Shown here piece by piece: positions 1 to 6,627 of a DNA stretch of 14,645 nt; positions within the stretch are counted from its first letter, which is position 1, and the number at the start of each line of letters is the position of its first letter. The notes below the pieces were generated by a model, which worked only from the letters and a program-made list of their open reading frames with translations, had not been told where the DNA came from and did not search any database. The DNA comes from JAVVRP01 sp036654655 (GTDB lineage Bacteria > Bacillota > Clostridia > Christensenellales > UBA1242). A program made the position numbers and the translations under genes. The stretch spans positions 1-14,645 of the forward strand of contig JAVVRP010000016.1 in the NCBI GenBank assembly GCA_036654655.1, in the 5' to 3' direction.

Positions 1-376
<376 letters not shown>

Positions 377-490
377 ACAAGATATTGTGGAAACAAGCAA
401 ACGCACTTTGTTTAATATTGTTCATTCTATGTAATTCAAAAAGTAAAATTTTGGCAATTGGTAATTTGTGGGAAACCACTGGTTATACAA
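377..490 (+). other. 23S-5S intergenic spacer
   Basis: About 114 nt of transcribed spacer separate 23S from 5S. It contains no tRNA. Two small hairpins are visible: CACAA-GATA-TTGTG at 376-389, directly at the 23S 3' end, and GTGG-GAAA-CCAC at 468-479 with a GNRA loop. They may mark precursor-processing structures, but this is inference; the 5' strand of the 23S processing stalk lies outside the window. Confidence 0.7.
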
Positions 491-609
491 GTTTTGGTGA
501 ATATAGAGAGAAGGATCACCTGTTCCCATTTCGAACACAGAAGTTAAGCTTCTCATCGCCGAAAATACTTGGTTGGAGACGACCCGGGAAAATAGGACAT
601 TGCCAAAGC
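491..609 (+). rRNA. 5S ribosomal RNA
   Basis: The conserved 5S core is plain: CACCTGTTCCCATTTCGAAC followed by ACAGAAGTTAAGC and CGCCGAAAATACTTGG. The ends were set by the terminal helix I: GTTTTGGTGA at 491-500 pairs along its whole length, with some G-U pairs, with the segment ending TTGCCAAAGC at 609. The resulting length, 119 nt, is normal. It is the last gene of the rRNA operon and is followed at once by a terminator. Confidence 0.96.
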
Positions 610-615
610 AACATT

Positions 616-642
616 AAAGAGTAACGCAAGTTACTCTTTTTT
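616..642 (+). terminator. rRNA operon terminator
   Basis: Intrinsic terminator seven nucleotides after 5S. A perfect 10-bp stem (AAAGAGTAAC / GTTACTCTTT) is closed by a GCAA tetraloop and runs into a T-rich tail. It should stop the rRNA transcript before the downstream protein gene, which has its own promoter. Confidence 0.93.
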
Positions 643-694
643 ATACTAAATTTAAGCTTGTGTTTATTTTTTTGCAAAATTACATAAAAATGTT

Positions 695-722
695 TTGAAA
701 GTGTGAATTTTGATGGTATAAT
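695..722 (+). promoter_or_regulatory. Promoter of the FnIII-like membrane protein gene
   Basis: TTGAAA at 695-700, a 16-bp spacer and a perfect TATAAT at 717-722, preceded by TGG (extended -10). The predicted start of transcription is near 729, giving a leader of about 14 nt that carries AAGGA at 733-737, five bases before the ATG at 743. Confidence 0.8.
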
Positions 723-742
723 GGAACATAATAAGGATTGTG

Positions 743-1843
743 ATGGACAACAAAAACAACAGCAATTTACAAAATTTATCAGAGACTAGCAAAGATAAAC
801 AGATGCCTGCATATTCTAATTTTGTTATGCCAGCAAAGCCTAAAACCGATTCGGAAAAAAAAATAGCAATATCAAAAGAGGAAAAAAACAAAGTAGAAAA
901 TATTAACAAAAAAAACAAAAAATTCAAAATTAACAAAGTTGCACTTTCAATATGCATTGCTTTTGCATTATCAGCAACATTGTTTTCAGTAATTTTTGTT
1001 CTTGTAAAAAATAATGCAAGGTTAGATATGCCAACAAATTTGGATGTTGTAAGCATTTCTGACAAAGTTTTTATTTCTGTTGACCAAAACGCAAATGCAG
1101 AAAAATATGTTTTTGGAGTTAAACGTGGAGAAGAACCCGAAGTTTTGTATGAAAGCGATGTTCACATTTTAAACAGTGATGCCATAACAGCGTTTATGTC
1201 AACTGGTGAAATTGTTAAAGTTAGGGCACAATATAAAGGCAAAACCAGAAATGCAAACAGTTCTTTTACCGAAGCAATAACTTTTAAAAAAGAATTTGAT
1301 CTCAAAGCCCCAAAATTATTTTATGATGATGTTTCTCAAAAATTTTCGTGGGCACCTGTTGAACATGCATTAAGTTACAGAATTTATTATTCTAGCAATC
1401 AATATTTTACGTATTTTCCAGTTTCAGATGCAAAAAATATTTCGTATAATTCCAGCCCAATACGAAATTTGGGAGCGGGAAGTTACAATGTTTTTGTTGT
1501 TGCTGTTGGCAAAAATGAAAACACAAGTGGACTTTCCAATATCATAAATATTGTGCATCAAAATGTTTTAGATGCCCCAACATCTATTTTATGGAACAAT
1601 TCCGAAAAATCTCTTTCGTTTAATGTTTTGCTAAACACTGGAACATATGAAATTAAAATAACATTAAAAACAGATGAGATAATTATTTTAACTCACACAA
1701 CGCAAGATTCAGGAAATGCACACATAGCATATCTTGCACCAGTATTGCACAACACAAATATTCAAAAAATTGAAGTGCGCGCAGTTGGAAGAAACATTTA
1801 TGAAACGTCTTCAAATTGGAGCGACCCTTATGTTTTAAATTAA
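743..1843 (+). CDS. Membrane-anchored protein with fibronectin-III-like repeats
   Basis: The 366-residue product has a hydrophilic, Lys-rich N-terminus (1-65), one hydrophobic segment at about 66-88 (VALSICIAFALSATLFSVIF) and an extracytoplasmic part that reads as three beta-sandwich units, roughly 97-185, 188-272 and 277-366. Phrases such as FSWAPVEHALSYRIYYSS and GAGSYNVFVVAVGKN are typical of fibronectin type III domains. I chose ATG at 743 over the in-frame GTG at 740 because AAGGA then lies at a workable five-base distance. It probably faces the outside as a type II single-pass protein. No enzyme motif, sortase signal or cell-wall-binding domain is visible. The partner and role are unknown; a structural, adhesive or cell-envelope function is only inference from the domain type. 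It has its own promoter just after the rRNA operon. Confidence 0.85.
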   Translation: MDNKNNSNLQNLSETSKDKQMPAYSNFVMPAKPKTDSEKKIAISKEEKNKVENINKKNKKFKINKVALSICIAFALSATLFSVIFVLVKNNARLDMPTNLDVVSISDKVFISVDQNANAEKYVFGVKRGEEPEVLYESDVHILNSDAITAFMSTGEIVKVRAQYKGKTRNANSSFTEAITFKKEFDLKAPKLFYDDVSQKFSWAPVEHALSYRIYYSSNQYFTYFPVSDAKNISYNSSPIRNLGAGSYNVFVVAVGKNENTSGLSNIINIVHQNVLDAPTSILWNNSEKSLSFNVLLNTGTYEIKITLKTDEIIILTHTTQDSGNAHIAYLAPVLHNTNIQKIEVRAVGRNIYETSSNWSDPYVLN

Positions 1844-1883
1844 AACTTTGTAATTATATATATCTTTTTTATAAATTTTGTTG

Positions 1884-1889
1884 TATAAT
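1884..1889 (+). promoter_or_regulatory. Putative -10 element of rsmG (leaderless start)
   Basis: A perfect TATAAT ends six bases before the rsmG ATG, so transcription would be expected to start at or within a base or two of that ATG. No Shine-Dalgarno sequence is visible in the 40 bases upstream. A good -35 is not seen at 16-18 bp, so this is the weakest of the three leaderless candidates in the window; read-through from the preceding gene (52 bp away) is the alternative. Confidence 0.4.
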
Positions 1890-1895
1890 TAACAC

Positions 1896-2591
1896 ATGAA
1901 AAATATTATTAAAACTTTGTTTAAAGAAAATTACATAGAAGTAAATGAAAATCAACTTACACAATTTAAAAAATATTATGATATGGTTATTGAAACAAAC
2001 AAGGTAATGAATTTAACAACAATTACACAAATTGATGAATTTTGTGTTAAGCATTTATATGACAGCGTGTTTCCACATATGGAAATTCCACAACATGCAA
2101 AACTTTTAGACATCGGAAGCGGGGCTGGATTTCCTGCAATTCCGCTTAAAATTTTAAGAAATGATTTAAATATTACAATGATAGACTCGCTAGAAAAGCG
2201 AACGAGTTTTTGCAATCAAGTAATAAAAAACTTAAACATTTTAAATATTATTGCAAAACATTCACGTGCAGAAGATTTTGCAAAAGAAAATAAAGAAAAA
2301 TTTGATATTGTTGTGGCACGTGCAGTTGCATCTCTTTCAACACTTTGTGAACTTGCACTTCCATTTTTAAAAATTGGTGGCAAGTTTTTAGCATACAAAA
2401 CTTACGGGGAGCAAGAAATTATTGATGCTAAAAATGCAATAAATTTGCTTGGCGGAAGGCTGGAAAAAGTTTTAGATTACAATTTACCACAAAATTTTGG
2501 AAACAGATGTATAATTGTTGTAAAAAAAATTGGACAATCTCCAAAACAATATCCACGGTTAGGAAACAAACCAAAAACAAACCCGCTTTAA
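1896..2591 (+). CDS. rsmG: 16S rRNA (guanine-N7)-methyltransferase RsmG
   Basis: RsmG (GidB) uses S-adenosylmethionine to methylate N7 of G527 (E. coli numbering) in 16S rRNA, near the streptomycin site. The 231-residue length is normal for the family. Visible motifs are MNLTTI (38-43), the SAM-binding LDIGSGAGFP (71-80), IDSLEKR (96-102), SRAEDF (123-128), VARAVASL (140-147) and the C-terminal YPR..G.P...PL signature (219-231). The ATG at 1896 lacks a visible Shine-Dalgarno sequence and sits six bases after TATAAT, which suggests leaderless translation. rsmG is often found in the chromosome-origin region of Bacillota together with mnmG and parAB; here those neighbours are absent, and a RadC-like gene with its own promoter follows. 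Confidence 0.97.
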   Translation: MKNIIKTLFKENYIEVNENQLTQFKKYYDMVIETNKVMNLTTITQIDEFCVKHLYDSVFPHMEIPQHAKLLDIGSGAGFPAIPLKILRNDLNITMIDSLEKRTSFCNQVIKNLNILNIIAKHSRAEDFAKENKEKFDIVVARAVASLSTLCELALPFLKIGGKFLAYKTYGEQEIIDAKNAINLLGGRLEKVLDYNLPQNFGNRCIIVVKKIGQSPKQYPRLGNKPKTNPL

Positions 2592-2619
2592 TTGCATGTA
2601 AAAATTTGTGTAAAAGTGG

Positions 2620-2648
2620 TTGGAATTTAAAACATTTAATGTTATAAT
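2620..2648 (+). promoter_or_regulatory. Promoter of the radC-like gene (leaderless start)
   Basis: TTGGAA at 2620-2625, a 17-bp spacer and TATAAT at 2643-2648 with an upstream TGT (extended -10). The expected transcription start, about 2655, is two bases from the ATG at 2657. There is no room for a ribosome binding site and none is seen. Confidence 0.75.
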
Positions 2649-2656
2649 AAAAAAAT

Positions 2657-3280
2657 ATGGAAGTTCAAAACGTTGAAGATGAAAACAAATTGATTGTTAG
2701 TTTGTTAGACTTATGCGGTTGCAAAAACTTGGTTGAAATTGCCCCCAAATGTATTAAAATTTGGGGTGGATACAACAATTTAATTATGGCCTCAAAACAA
2801 AGTTTAATTTTAAGCAAACTTTTTACAAAACGCACATCAACGGTTTTGTCTTTATTTAAAAACATTTTTTACACTTTGGAATTGCAAAAATTTCCAGTTG
2901 GAACAAAACTTGTAACAAGTGAAGATTTTTGCAATTTAGTTTATTGCAATTGCAAATATCTTACAAAAGAAAACTTTTTTATTGTTTGCATATCTCGATT
3001 AAACAAATTTGAAAGTATTCAAAGTTTTTCAACAAACGAGTGTAACAAAGTTTCATTTTTGCAAATAAATTTTATTAAAACAATTTCAAATAACACAGCA
3101 AAAGTTTTAGTTTTTCATAATCACCCAAATGGTGTTGTTTTTCCTTCAAGGCTTGATGTTGAAAACACACAAAAAATTGAAAACATTTGCAAAAATTTTA
3201 ACGTAATATTTTGCGACCATCTTATTTATGCGCGTGGCAAAATTTTTAGTTTTAATCAAAACAAAGTTATTAAGGAATAA
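2657..3280 (+). CDS. Divergent RadC-family JAB/MPN-domain protein
   Basis: The 207-residue product matches RadC (UPF0758) in plan. The C-terminal half carries the JAMM metal site: Glu105 in TKENFF, then H154-x-H156, seven residues, Ser164-x2-Asp167 (HNHPNG...PSRLD), followed by the DHLIYARG block (187-194) usual in the family. The N-terminal part (about 13-75) aligns by eye with the RadC helical region, but the GIGxxKA helix-hairpin-helix phrase is missing (LFTKRTSTVLS takes its place), and the Arg/Pro block before the HxH motif is also altered. RadC was once thought to act in DNA repair; its true function is unclear, and some relatives are on mobile elements. Here it sits between core genes, convergent with lepB only 11 bp away. 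A metal-dependent hydrolase is likely; the substrate is unknown. Confidence 0.85.
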   Translation: MEVQNVEDENKLIVSLLDLCGCKNLVEIAPKCIKIWGGYNNLIMASKQSLILSKLFTKRTSTVLSLFKNIFYTLELQKFPVGTKLVTSEDFCNLVYCNCKYLTKENFFIVCISRLNKFESIQSFSTNECNKVSFLQINFIKTISNNTAKVLVFHNHPNGVVFPSRLDVENTQKIENICKNFNVIFCDHLIYARGKIFSFNQNKVIKE

Positions 3281-3291
3281 TTAAAATTATT

Positions 3292-3939
3292 TTATTTAAA
3301 TATTTTATCAAAAATTTGTGTAATTATTTGAATAAACGCGGAACCATTTTTTGTTGTTATAAATTCAATTTTGCTTAAAACAAACATTTGAGGCACTGCA
3401 CCATATTCACTGCAATCCCAACTGCTTGTAACATTATCGCCTAAATAAAAAACGCAATTCTCAGGAATTTTTAAATATTTATTGCCATTAATTTCAACAA
3501 ATTTTTTTCCTTCTTTTAAAAAAGTTTGATTTGAAGTGCTTTCTATTGAAATTTTTAAATCTTGCCCAGCGCCAACATTAAGCGTTCGTTCAATAATTGT
3601 TGTTCCATCGCAAGTTATCACAACAAGAGAATAAGTTAAATCCAAATTTTGAATTACACAAATTTTTTCACCACCAAATGCAACCAAGCGTTTAAGCACT
3701 TTTTCTGTTTGCATTGGGTGAGCAACAACAATAATATCGCCACGGTCCAATTTGGAAAAGCAAAATCTTCCATAAACAATTTCGGTGCCATTTCCCTCAA
3801 AGGTTGGATACATGGACGAGCCACTAACCCAAAGCCGTTGATAATGCGACAAAAACCAAAGAGCACACACCAAAAACAGCATAAACACAATAAAAAAAAT
3901 TGAAGATATTACATTATAAATTGCTTTTGCTTTTTTCAA
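3292..3939 (-). CDS. lepB: Signal peptidase I
   Basis: Type I signal peptidase (family S26), which cuts signal peptides from exported proteins on the outer face of the membrane. The 215-residue product has one N-terminal membrane segment (about 9-31). The catalytic serine is S42 in VSGSSMYPTF; the general-base lysine is K83 in KVLKRLVAFGGEKI. The box E region reads GDN (167-169) ... S..D.SEYGAV (172-182). Length and single anchor are typical of Gram-positive SipS-type enzymes. Translation starts at TTG (3939): AGAGG at 3952-3948 is eight bases upstream and no earlier or internal ATG fits. That ribosome binding site lies in the last codons of queH, with five bases between the genes, so the two are probably coupled. 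It is the last gene of a three-gene operon. Confidence 0.95.
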   Translation of the reverse strand: MKKAKAIYNVISSIFFIVFMLFLVCALWFLSHYQRLWVSGSSMYPTFEGNGTEIVYGRFCFSKLDRGDIIVVAHPMQTEKVLKRLVAFGGEKICVIQNLDLTYSLVVITCDGTTIIERTLNVGAGQDLKISIESTSNQTFLKEGKKFVEINGNKYLKIPENCVFYLGDNVTSSWDCSEYGAVPQMFVLSKIEFITTKNGSAFIQIITQIFDKIFK

Positions 3940-3944
3940 AATTT

Positions 3945-4475
3945 TTACCTCTTAGAAAATGTGCAACCGCAGTAATTTTGCCTATATATTTTATATTCTT
4001 TGCACATTTCAACGCTTTTAGTATAACCGTTATTTTTTTTAAAATCCAATATTAAAAACTCAATATCATATTTTTTTTCATATAATTTCCCAAGAGAAAA
4101 TATAAGTGCCGAATTTTTGTGTGGGCTTGTTGTAAGTGTGGTGGAAAAACAGTCAAATCCATTTTCTTTTGCGTATTTTGCAGTTTGTTCCAATCTATGC
4201 CCGATGCAAAGTTCACAACGTTGTCCACCTTCTTCATCTAATTCATGCCCTGAAATGCAATCTAAAAAAGTTTTTGGATTATATTCCATCTTTATTAACT
4301 TAAATTTTATTAAATTGCAAAAACCAGCAAGTTCATTGTAGCGTTTGTAAAATTCTTCACTTGTGTTGATGTTTGGGTTGTAAAAAAAACTTGTTGTTAA
4401 ATATTCTTTTTTAACACGCAGACTTGCAACAGTAAAACATGGTGCACAACAAGTGTGTAATAAAAGTTTTTTCAT
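3945..4475 (-). CDS. queH: Epoxyqueuosine reductase QueH
   Basis: QueH (former DUF208) carries out the last step of queuosine synthesis, reducing epoxyqueuosine to queuosine in the tRNA anticodon; it replaces the unrelated QueG in many anaerobes. The 176 residues include the family's motifs in order: CCAPC (9-13), FYNPNI (31-36), RCELCIGHRLEQTA (86-99), TTLTTSPHK (112-120), DFKKNNGYTKS (144-154) and YRQNYCGC (164-171). The Cys pairs C9/C10, C87/C90 and C169/C171 are those expected to bind the iron-sulfur and iron cofactors. The ATG at 4475 overlaps the TGA of the preceding gene (ATGA), a sign of coupling. No other queuosine genes are in the window, so the cell may make the precursor elsewhere or salvage it. 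Confidence 0.96.
   Translation of the reverse strand: MKKLLLHTCCAPCFTVASLRVKKEYLTTSFFYNPNINTSEEFYKRYNELAGFCNLIKFKLIKMEYNPKTFLDCISGHELDEEGGQRCELCIGHRLEQTAKYAKENGFDCFSTTLTTSPHKNSALIFSLGKLYEKKYDIEFLILDFKKNNGYTKSVEMCKEYKIYRQNYCGCTFSKR
3948..3952 (-). promoter_or_regulatory. Ribosome binding site of lepB inside queH
   Basis: On the minus strand AAGAGGTAA encodes Lys-Arg-stop of queH and at the same time provides AGAGG eight bases before the TTG start of lepB. It decides that start and implies translational coupling. Confidence 0.8.
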
Positions 4476-4987
4476 TTTATTATTTTTGAAACAACAGCAA
4501 GAATGTCCTTTGCACTCGGATTGTTTTCTGCAATTTCAGAAGCCGTTGTCCACTGTTTTGAAATCACTGTTCCAAAACAATATATATCGTTGTTTATTTT
4601 AAAATAAATTTGTAAAACCAAGTTGTCATTATTATTGCTTGCTTCCATAACGTTAAAATATATTTTTTTGCCATTTGCTGTAATAAATTTACTAACAATA
4701 GGCTTAACCAAAGATTTTTCTCTCCAATTTTTGTTAGAACTTTCCAATTCTTTAACCATTTTGTCAATTTCATTAACTTGTGCGTGATATTCTTCAATAA
4801 AAGAACCTTCATCTTCACCAAAATAAGTTAGCGTTATAAGCAAAACACCTCCATCAATTGGCTTTAAAAAAGCATCCAACATATCATCGGTGTCAAAAAG
4901 GAAAAACTTTTTATAGTCAGATGGCTTAATTTTTGTCCAAGAATCTGGAATATCCATTTGAAATTTCTTGTAAATAATATTTTTCAT
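4472..4987 (-). CDS. Conserved-looking protein of unknown function
   Basis: The 171-residue product is not recognised with confidence. It has no signal peptide or membrane segment and alternates short beta-strand-like stretches (GGVLLITLTYF, KKIYFNVMEAS, NLVLQIYFKIN) with an amphipathic helix at about 64-88. This pattern, with the IPDSW start and late hydrophobic strands, loosely resembles small PsbP/Mog1-like (DUF1795-type) proteins; that is only a guess. ATG at 4987 is preferred over an upstream TTG at 5002 because GGAGAG lies at 5000-4995, nine bases before it. It is the promoter-proximal gene of the operon with queH and lepB, overlapping queH by four bases. Nothing in the sequence ties it to queuosine or to protein export. 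Confidence 0.75.
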   Translation of the reverse strand: MKNIIYKKFQMDIPDSWTKIKPSDYKKFFLFDTDDMLDAFLKPIDGGVLLITLTYFGEDEGSFIEEYHAQVNEIDKMVKELESSNKNWREKSLVKPIVSKFITANGKKIYFNVMEASNNNDNLVLQIYFKINNDIYCFGTVISKQWTTASEIAENNPSAKDILAVVSKIIK

Positions 4988-5006
4988 CCTTACACTCTCC
5001 AATTTT

Positions 5007-5036
5007 ATTATGACACATTCTGTTAATTTAAGTCAA
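5007..5036 (-). promoter_or_regulatory. Promoter of the hypothetical-queH-lepB operon
   Basis: On the minus strand: TTGACT (5036-5031), an 18-bp spacer, and CATAAT (5012-5007) preceded by TGT (extended -10). The predicted start of transcription, near 5000, would put the Shine-Dalgarno GGAG at the very 5' end of the message, with a leader of only about 13 nt. Confidence 0.75.
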
Positions 5037-5119
5037 GGGAAGATGTTAAATTTTAAACATAAACGTTAATTAATTTTTATTACTATTATTATTTAAAAAT
5101 ATGTTTAATAATTATAAAC

Positions 5120-5150
5120 TTGTCAAAAATTAATATTAAAATAATATATT
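5120..5150 (+). promoter_or_regulatory. Possible promoter of the Myb-like gene
   Basis: TTGTCA at 5120-5125 is followed by two candidate -10 hexamers: TAATAT at 5142-5147 (16-bp spacer) or TATATT at 5145-5150 (19-bp spacer). Neither is ideal. The surrounding 5013-5184 is very AT-rich; apart from this and the divergent promoter I see nothing else in it. Confidence 0.4.
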
Positions 5151-5184
5151 ACAAAACAGTCAATTTTTTTAAACAAGGAGTAGT

Positions 5185-5961
5185 ATGAAAAAAGAATGGA
5201 CAGACGAGCAACTTAAAAAATTGTTTTGGCAAATTGAAGTTGCAAAAAAAAATAACAAAAATCTATTAAAAACATTTGAAGATTTTGCGAAAGTAAATAA
5301 CAAGCAAAAATTTTCTGTAAGAAATTATTATTATGAAAAAGTAAAAATGTTTATGCAAAATAAATTGCTGGCTCAAAAATTTGGAATAAATTTAAGTGTG
5401 CACGCAAAACAAAACAAAATTAAATTTTCGCAAACAGACAGTAAAAATTTAATAACAGAAATTGAAAAACAAACTGCAAAAGGAATTTCAGTAAGAAAAG
5501 CGTGTTATAATTTATCAAATGGTGACATGAATCAAATGGTGCGTTTTCAAAATAGATATAGACTGGAAAAAAAATGCAACAATATAATAAAAATGCCAGT
5601 CACAGTTGCTCAGCAACAATTAACAGAAAGCGATGTAAATAGTTTGTTTTTGGGGCTGTTAAAATTGGTCAAAGAAAATGCGCAAAAGTCTGCGGAAAGT
5701 AAATTTAAAATGGAAATAAATGAAACAAGCAATGTTTTAAGAAAAGCAATTGTAAATCTGGAAATTAAAGAAAAAGAAATGACCAATTTAAATAATGAAG
5801 TAAAAAATTTGAATAAAGAAAAAAACCAGTTAATAACAAAAATTGAACAAATGCGTGCATCATCTGCTATTGAAATTTCAAAAAAAATTGGAAGCAGTAA
5901 TTTAAATAAATTAAAAGTATTTTCACAAAAAACAATTAAAAATAATTTACAAGTTGATTAA
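5185..5961 (+). CDS. Myb/SANT-like protein with C-terminal coiled coil (RsfA-like)
   Basis: The 258-residue product begins with a Myb/SANT-like unit (about 4-52), WTDEQLKKLFWQIEVAKKNN, ending FSVRNYYYEKV. A second, weaker unit lies at about 84-127 (DSKNLITEIEKQTAKGISVR ... RFQNRYR). A linker and a Leu/Ile heptad-rich helix follow (about 188-225), which should form a coiled coil and mediate dimerisation. The first unit resembles those of RsfA-type regulators of Bacillota, where a helix-rich domain binds DNA and a coiled coil follows; RsfA acts in the prespore of Bacillus. A DNA-binding regulator is thus likely; a sporulation role is inference. The start is well supported by AAGGAG at 5175-5180. 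It is transcribed alone and is convergent with the next gene. Confidence 0.8.
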   Translation: MKKEWTDEQLKKLFWQIEVAKKNNKNLLKTFEDFAKVNNKQKFSVRNYYYEKVKMFMQNKLLAQKFGINLSVHAKQNKIKFSQTDSKNLITEIEKQTAKGISVRKACYNLSNGDMNQMVRFQNRYRLEKKCNNIIKMPVTVAQQQLTESDVNSLFLGLLKLVKENAQKSAESKFKMEINETSNVLRKAIVNLEIKEKEMTNLNNEVKNLNKEKNQLITKIEQMRASSAIEISKKIGSSNLNKLKVFSQKTIKNNLQVD

Positions 5962-5998
5962 TAAAAAATTAAAAATGCTTAATATCAAAAAAAATTGA

Positions 5999-6508
5999 TT
6001 ATAATTTTGCATTTAAATTAATTTTAATATTATTTTGATTTACCGAAGATGGCAAGCAAACTTTAACGTCTACTTGTTTTTTTAAAAATAAAAAGCATTC
6101 AGGATATTTTGTTAATTTAAAATTTAATTTAATTTTATTTTCGCTTGTTAAAGTTTTTGTAAAAATAAAATTTGTTTTTTGGTTTTTGTTAATATCGCAA
6201 AATCCTTGACATTTATCTGTAACTTGAAAGCCCAAATTTGCCAAATTTGAATTTTGAGAAATTTCAATTTTTGTTGAACCCATGCCACAATCAACATTAA
6301 TTTCAACAACTTTAAATTCATCTAAATATTCGTTGTCTATTTTAAAATAATTTAACTTTTCGTTGTTTCTGATGTAAACAACATTAAATATTTTTGTGCC
6401 GGGGCTTATAATCATTATTGCAGAAAACACAAGGCATACACCAGCAATAATAATTAAAAAAATAATAAGATTAGCAATAAATCCAAAAACAACTTTGTTT
6501 TTTGCCAT
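5999..6508 (-). CDS. Small membrane-anchored protein, DUF4097-like
   Basis: The 169-residue product has one N-terminal hydrophobic segment (about 8-34) and an outer part of short beta strands (VVEINVDCGMGSTKIEIS, KIKLNFKLTKYP, QVDVKVCLPSS). The strand-turn pattern resembles DUF4097-type beta-helix or adhesin-like domains, here short and with four Cys in the outer part that could form disulfides. The function is unknown. ATG at 6508 is chosen because AGGAG (6521-6517) lies eight bases upstream; an earlier start at 6556 falls on the -35 element of the promoter and would not be transcribed. It stands alone, divergent from the YwaF-like operon with 119 bp between the start codons. Confidence 0.75.
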   Translation of the reverse strand: MAKNKVVFGFIANLIIFLIIIAGVCLVFSAIMIISPGTKIFNVVYIRNNEKLNYFKIDNEYLDEFKVVEINVDCGMGSTKIEISQNSNLANLGFQVTDKCQGFCDINKNQKTNFIFTKTLTSENKIKLNFKLTKYPECFLFLKKQVDVKVCLPSSVNQNNIKINLNAKL

Positions 6509-6527
6509 ATAAAAATCTCCTATAAAT

Positions 6528-6556
6528 ATTATATCATTTAAATATAATAATTGCAA
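6528..6556 (-). promoter_or_regulatory. Promoter of the DUF4097-like gene
   Basis: Minus strand TTGCAA (6556-6551), a 17-bp spacer and TATAAT (6533-6528) with upstream TGA (extended -10). The predicted start near 6521 coincides with the first base of AGGAG, so the leader would be about 13 nt with the ribosome binding site at its 5' end. Confidence 0.82.
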
Positions 6557-6592
6557 TTAAGTATAGACAATAAAAATAATTGACGTTTTCTA

Positions 6593-6621
6593 TTGTTAAT
6601 TATTGTCGAATAGTTTATAAT
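6593..6621 (+). promoter_or_regulatory. Promoter of the YwaF-like/U32 operon (leaderless start)
   Basis: TTGTTA at 6593-6598, a 17-bp spacer and TATAAT at 6616-6621. The expected transcription start is 6628, exactly the A of the ATG of the first gene. There is no Shine-Dalgarno sequence between them. It lies back to back with the minus-strand promoter at 6528-6556. Confidence 0.78.
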
Positions 6622-6627
6622 AGAAAA

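Noticed and set aside
377..490. tRNA in the 23S-5S spacer
   Set aside because: The spacer has two short hairpins but no cloverleaf or T-loop GTTCRANNC sequence in a suitable position.
664..1065. 133-codon minus-strand frame opposite the FnIII-like gene
   Set aside because: It overlaps a better supported gene with a promoter and ribosome binding site; its hydrophobic look is the reverse of a Lys/Ile-rich AT-biased sequence.
2657..3280. RadC-like gene as sign of a phage or integrative element
   Set aside because: RadC relatives occur on such elements, but base composition matches the neighbours and no integrase, repeats or attachment site is seen.
3276..3291. AATAATT-AA-AATTATT palindrome between the radC-like gene and lepB as a two-way terminator
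   Set aside because: Seven A-T pairs with a two-base loop and no clear T-run are too weak to call.
6580..6627. Longer TTG start for the first YwaF-like protein
   Set aside because: The TTG lies upstream of the -35 box of a near-consensus promoter, so it would not be on the message; the added 16 residues do not look like family sequence.
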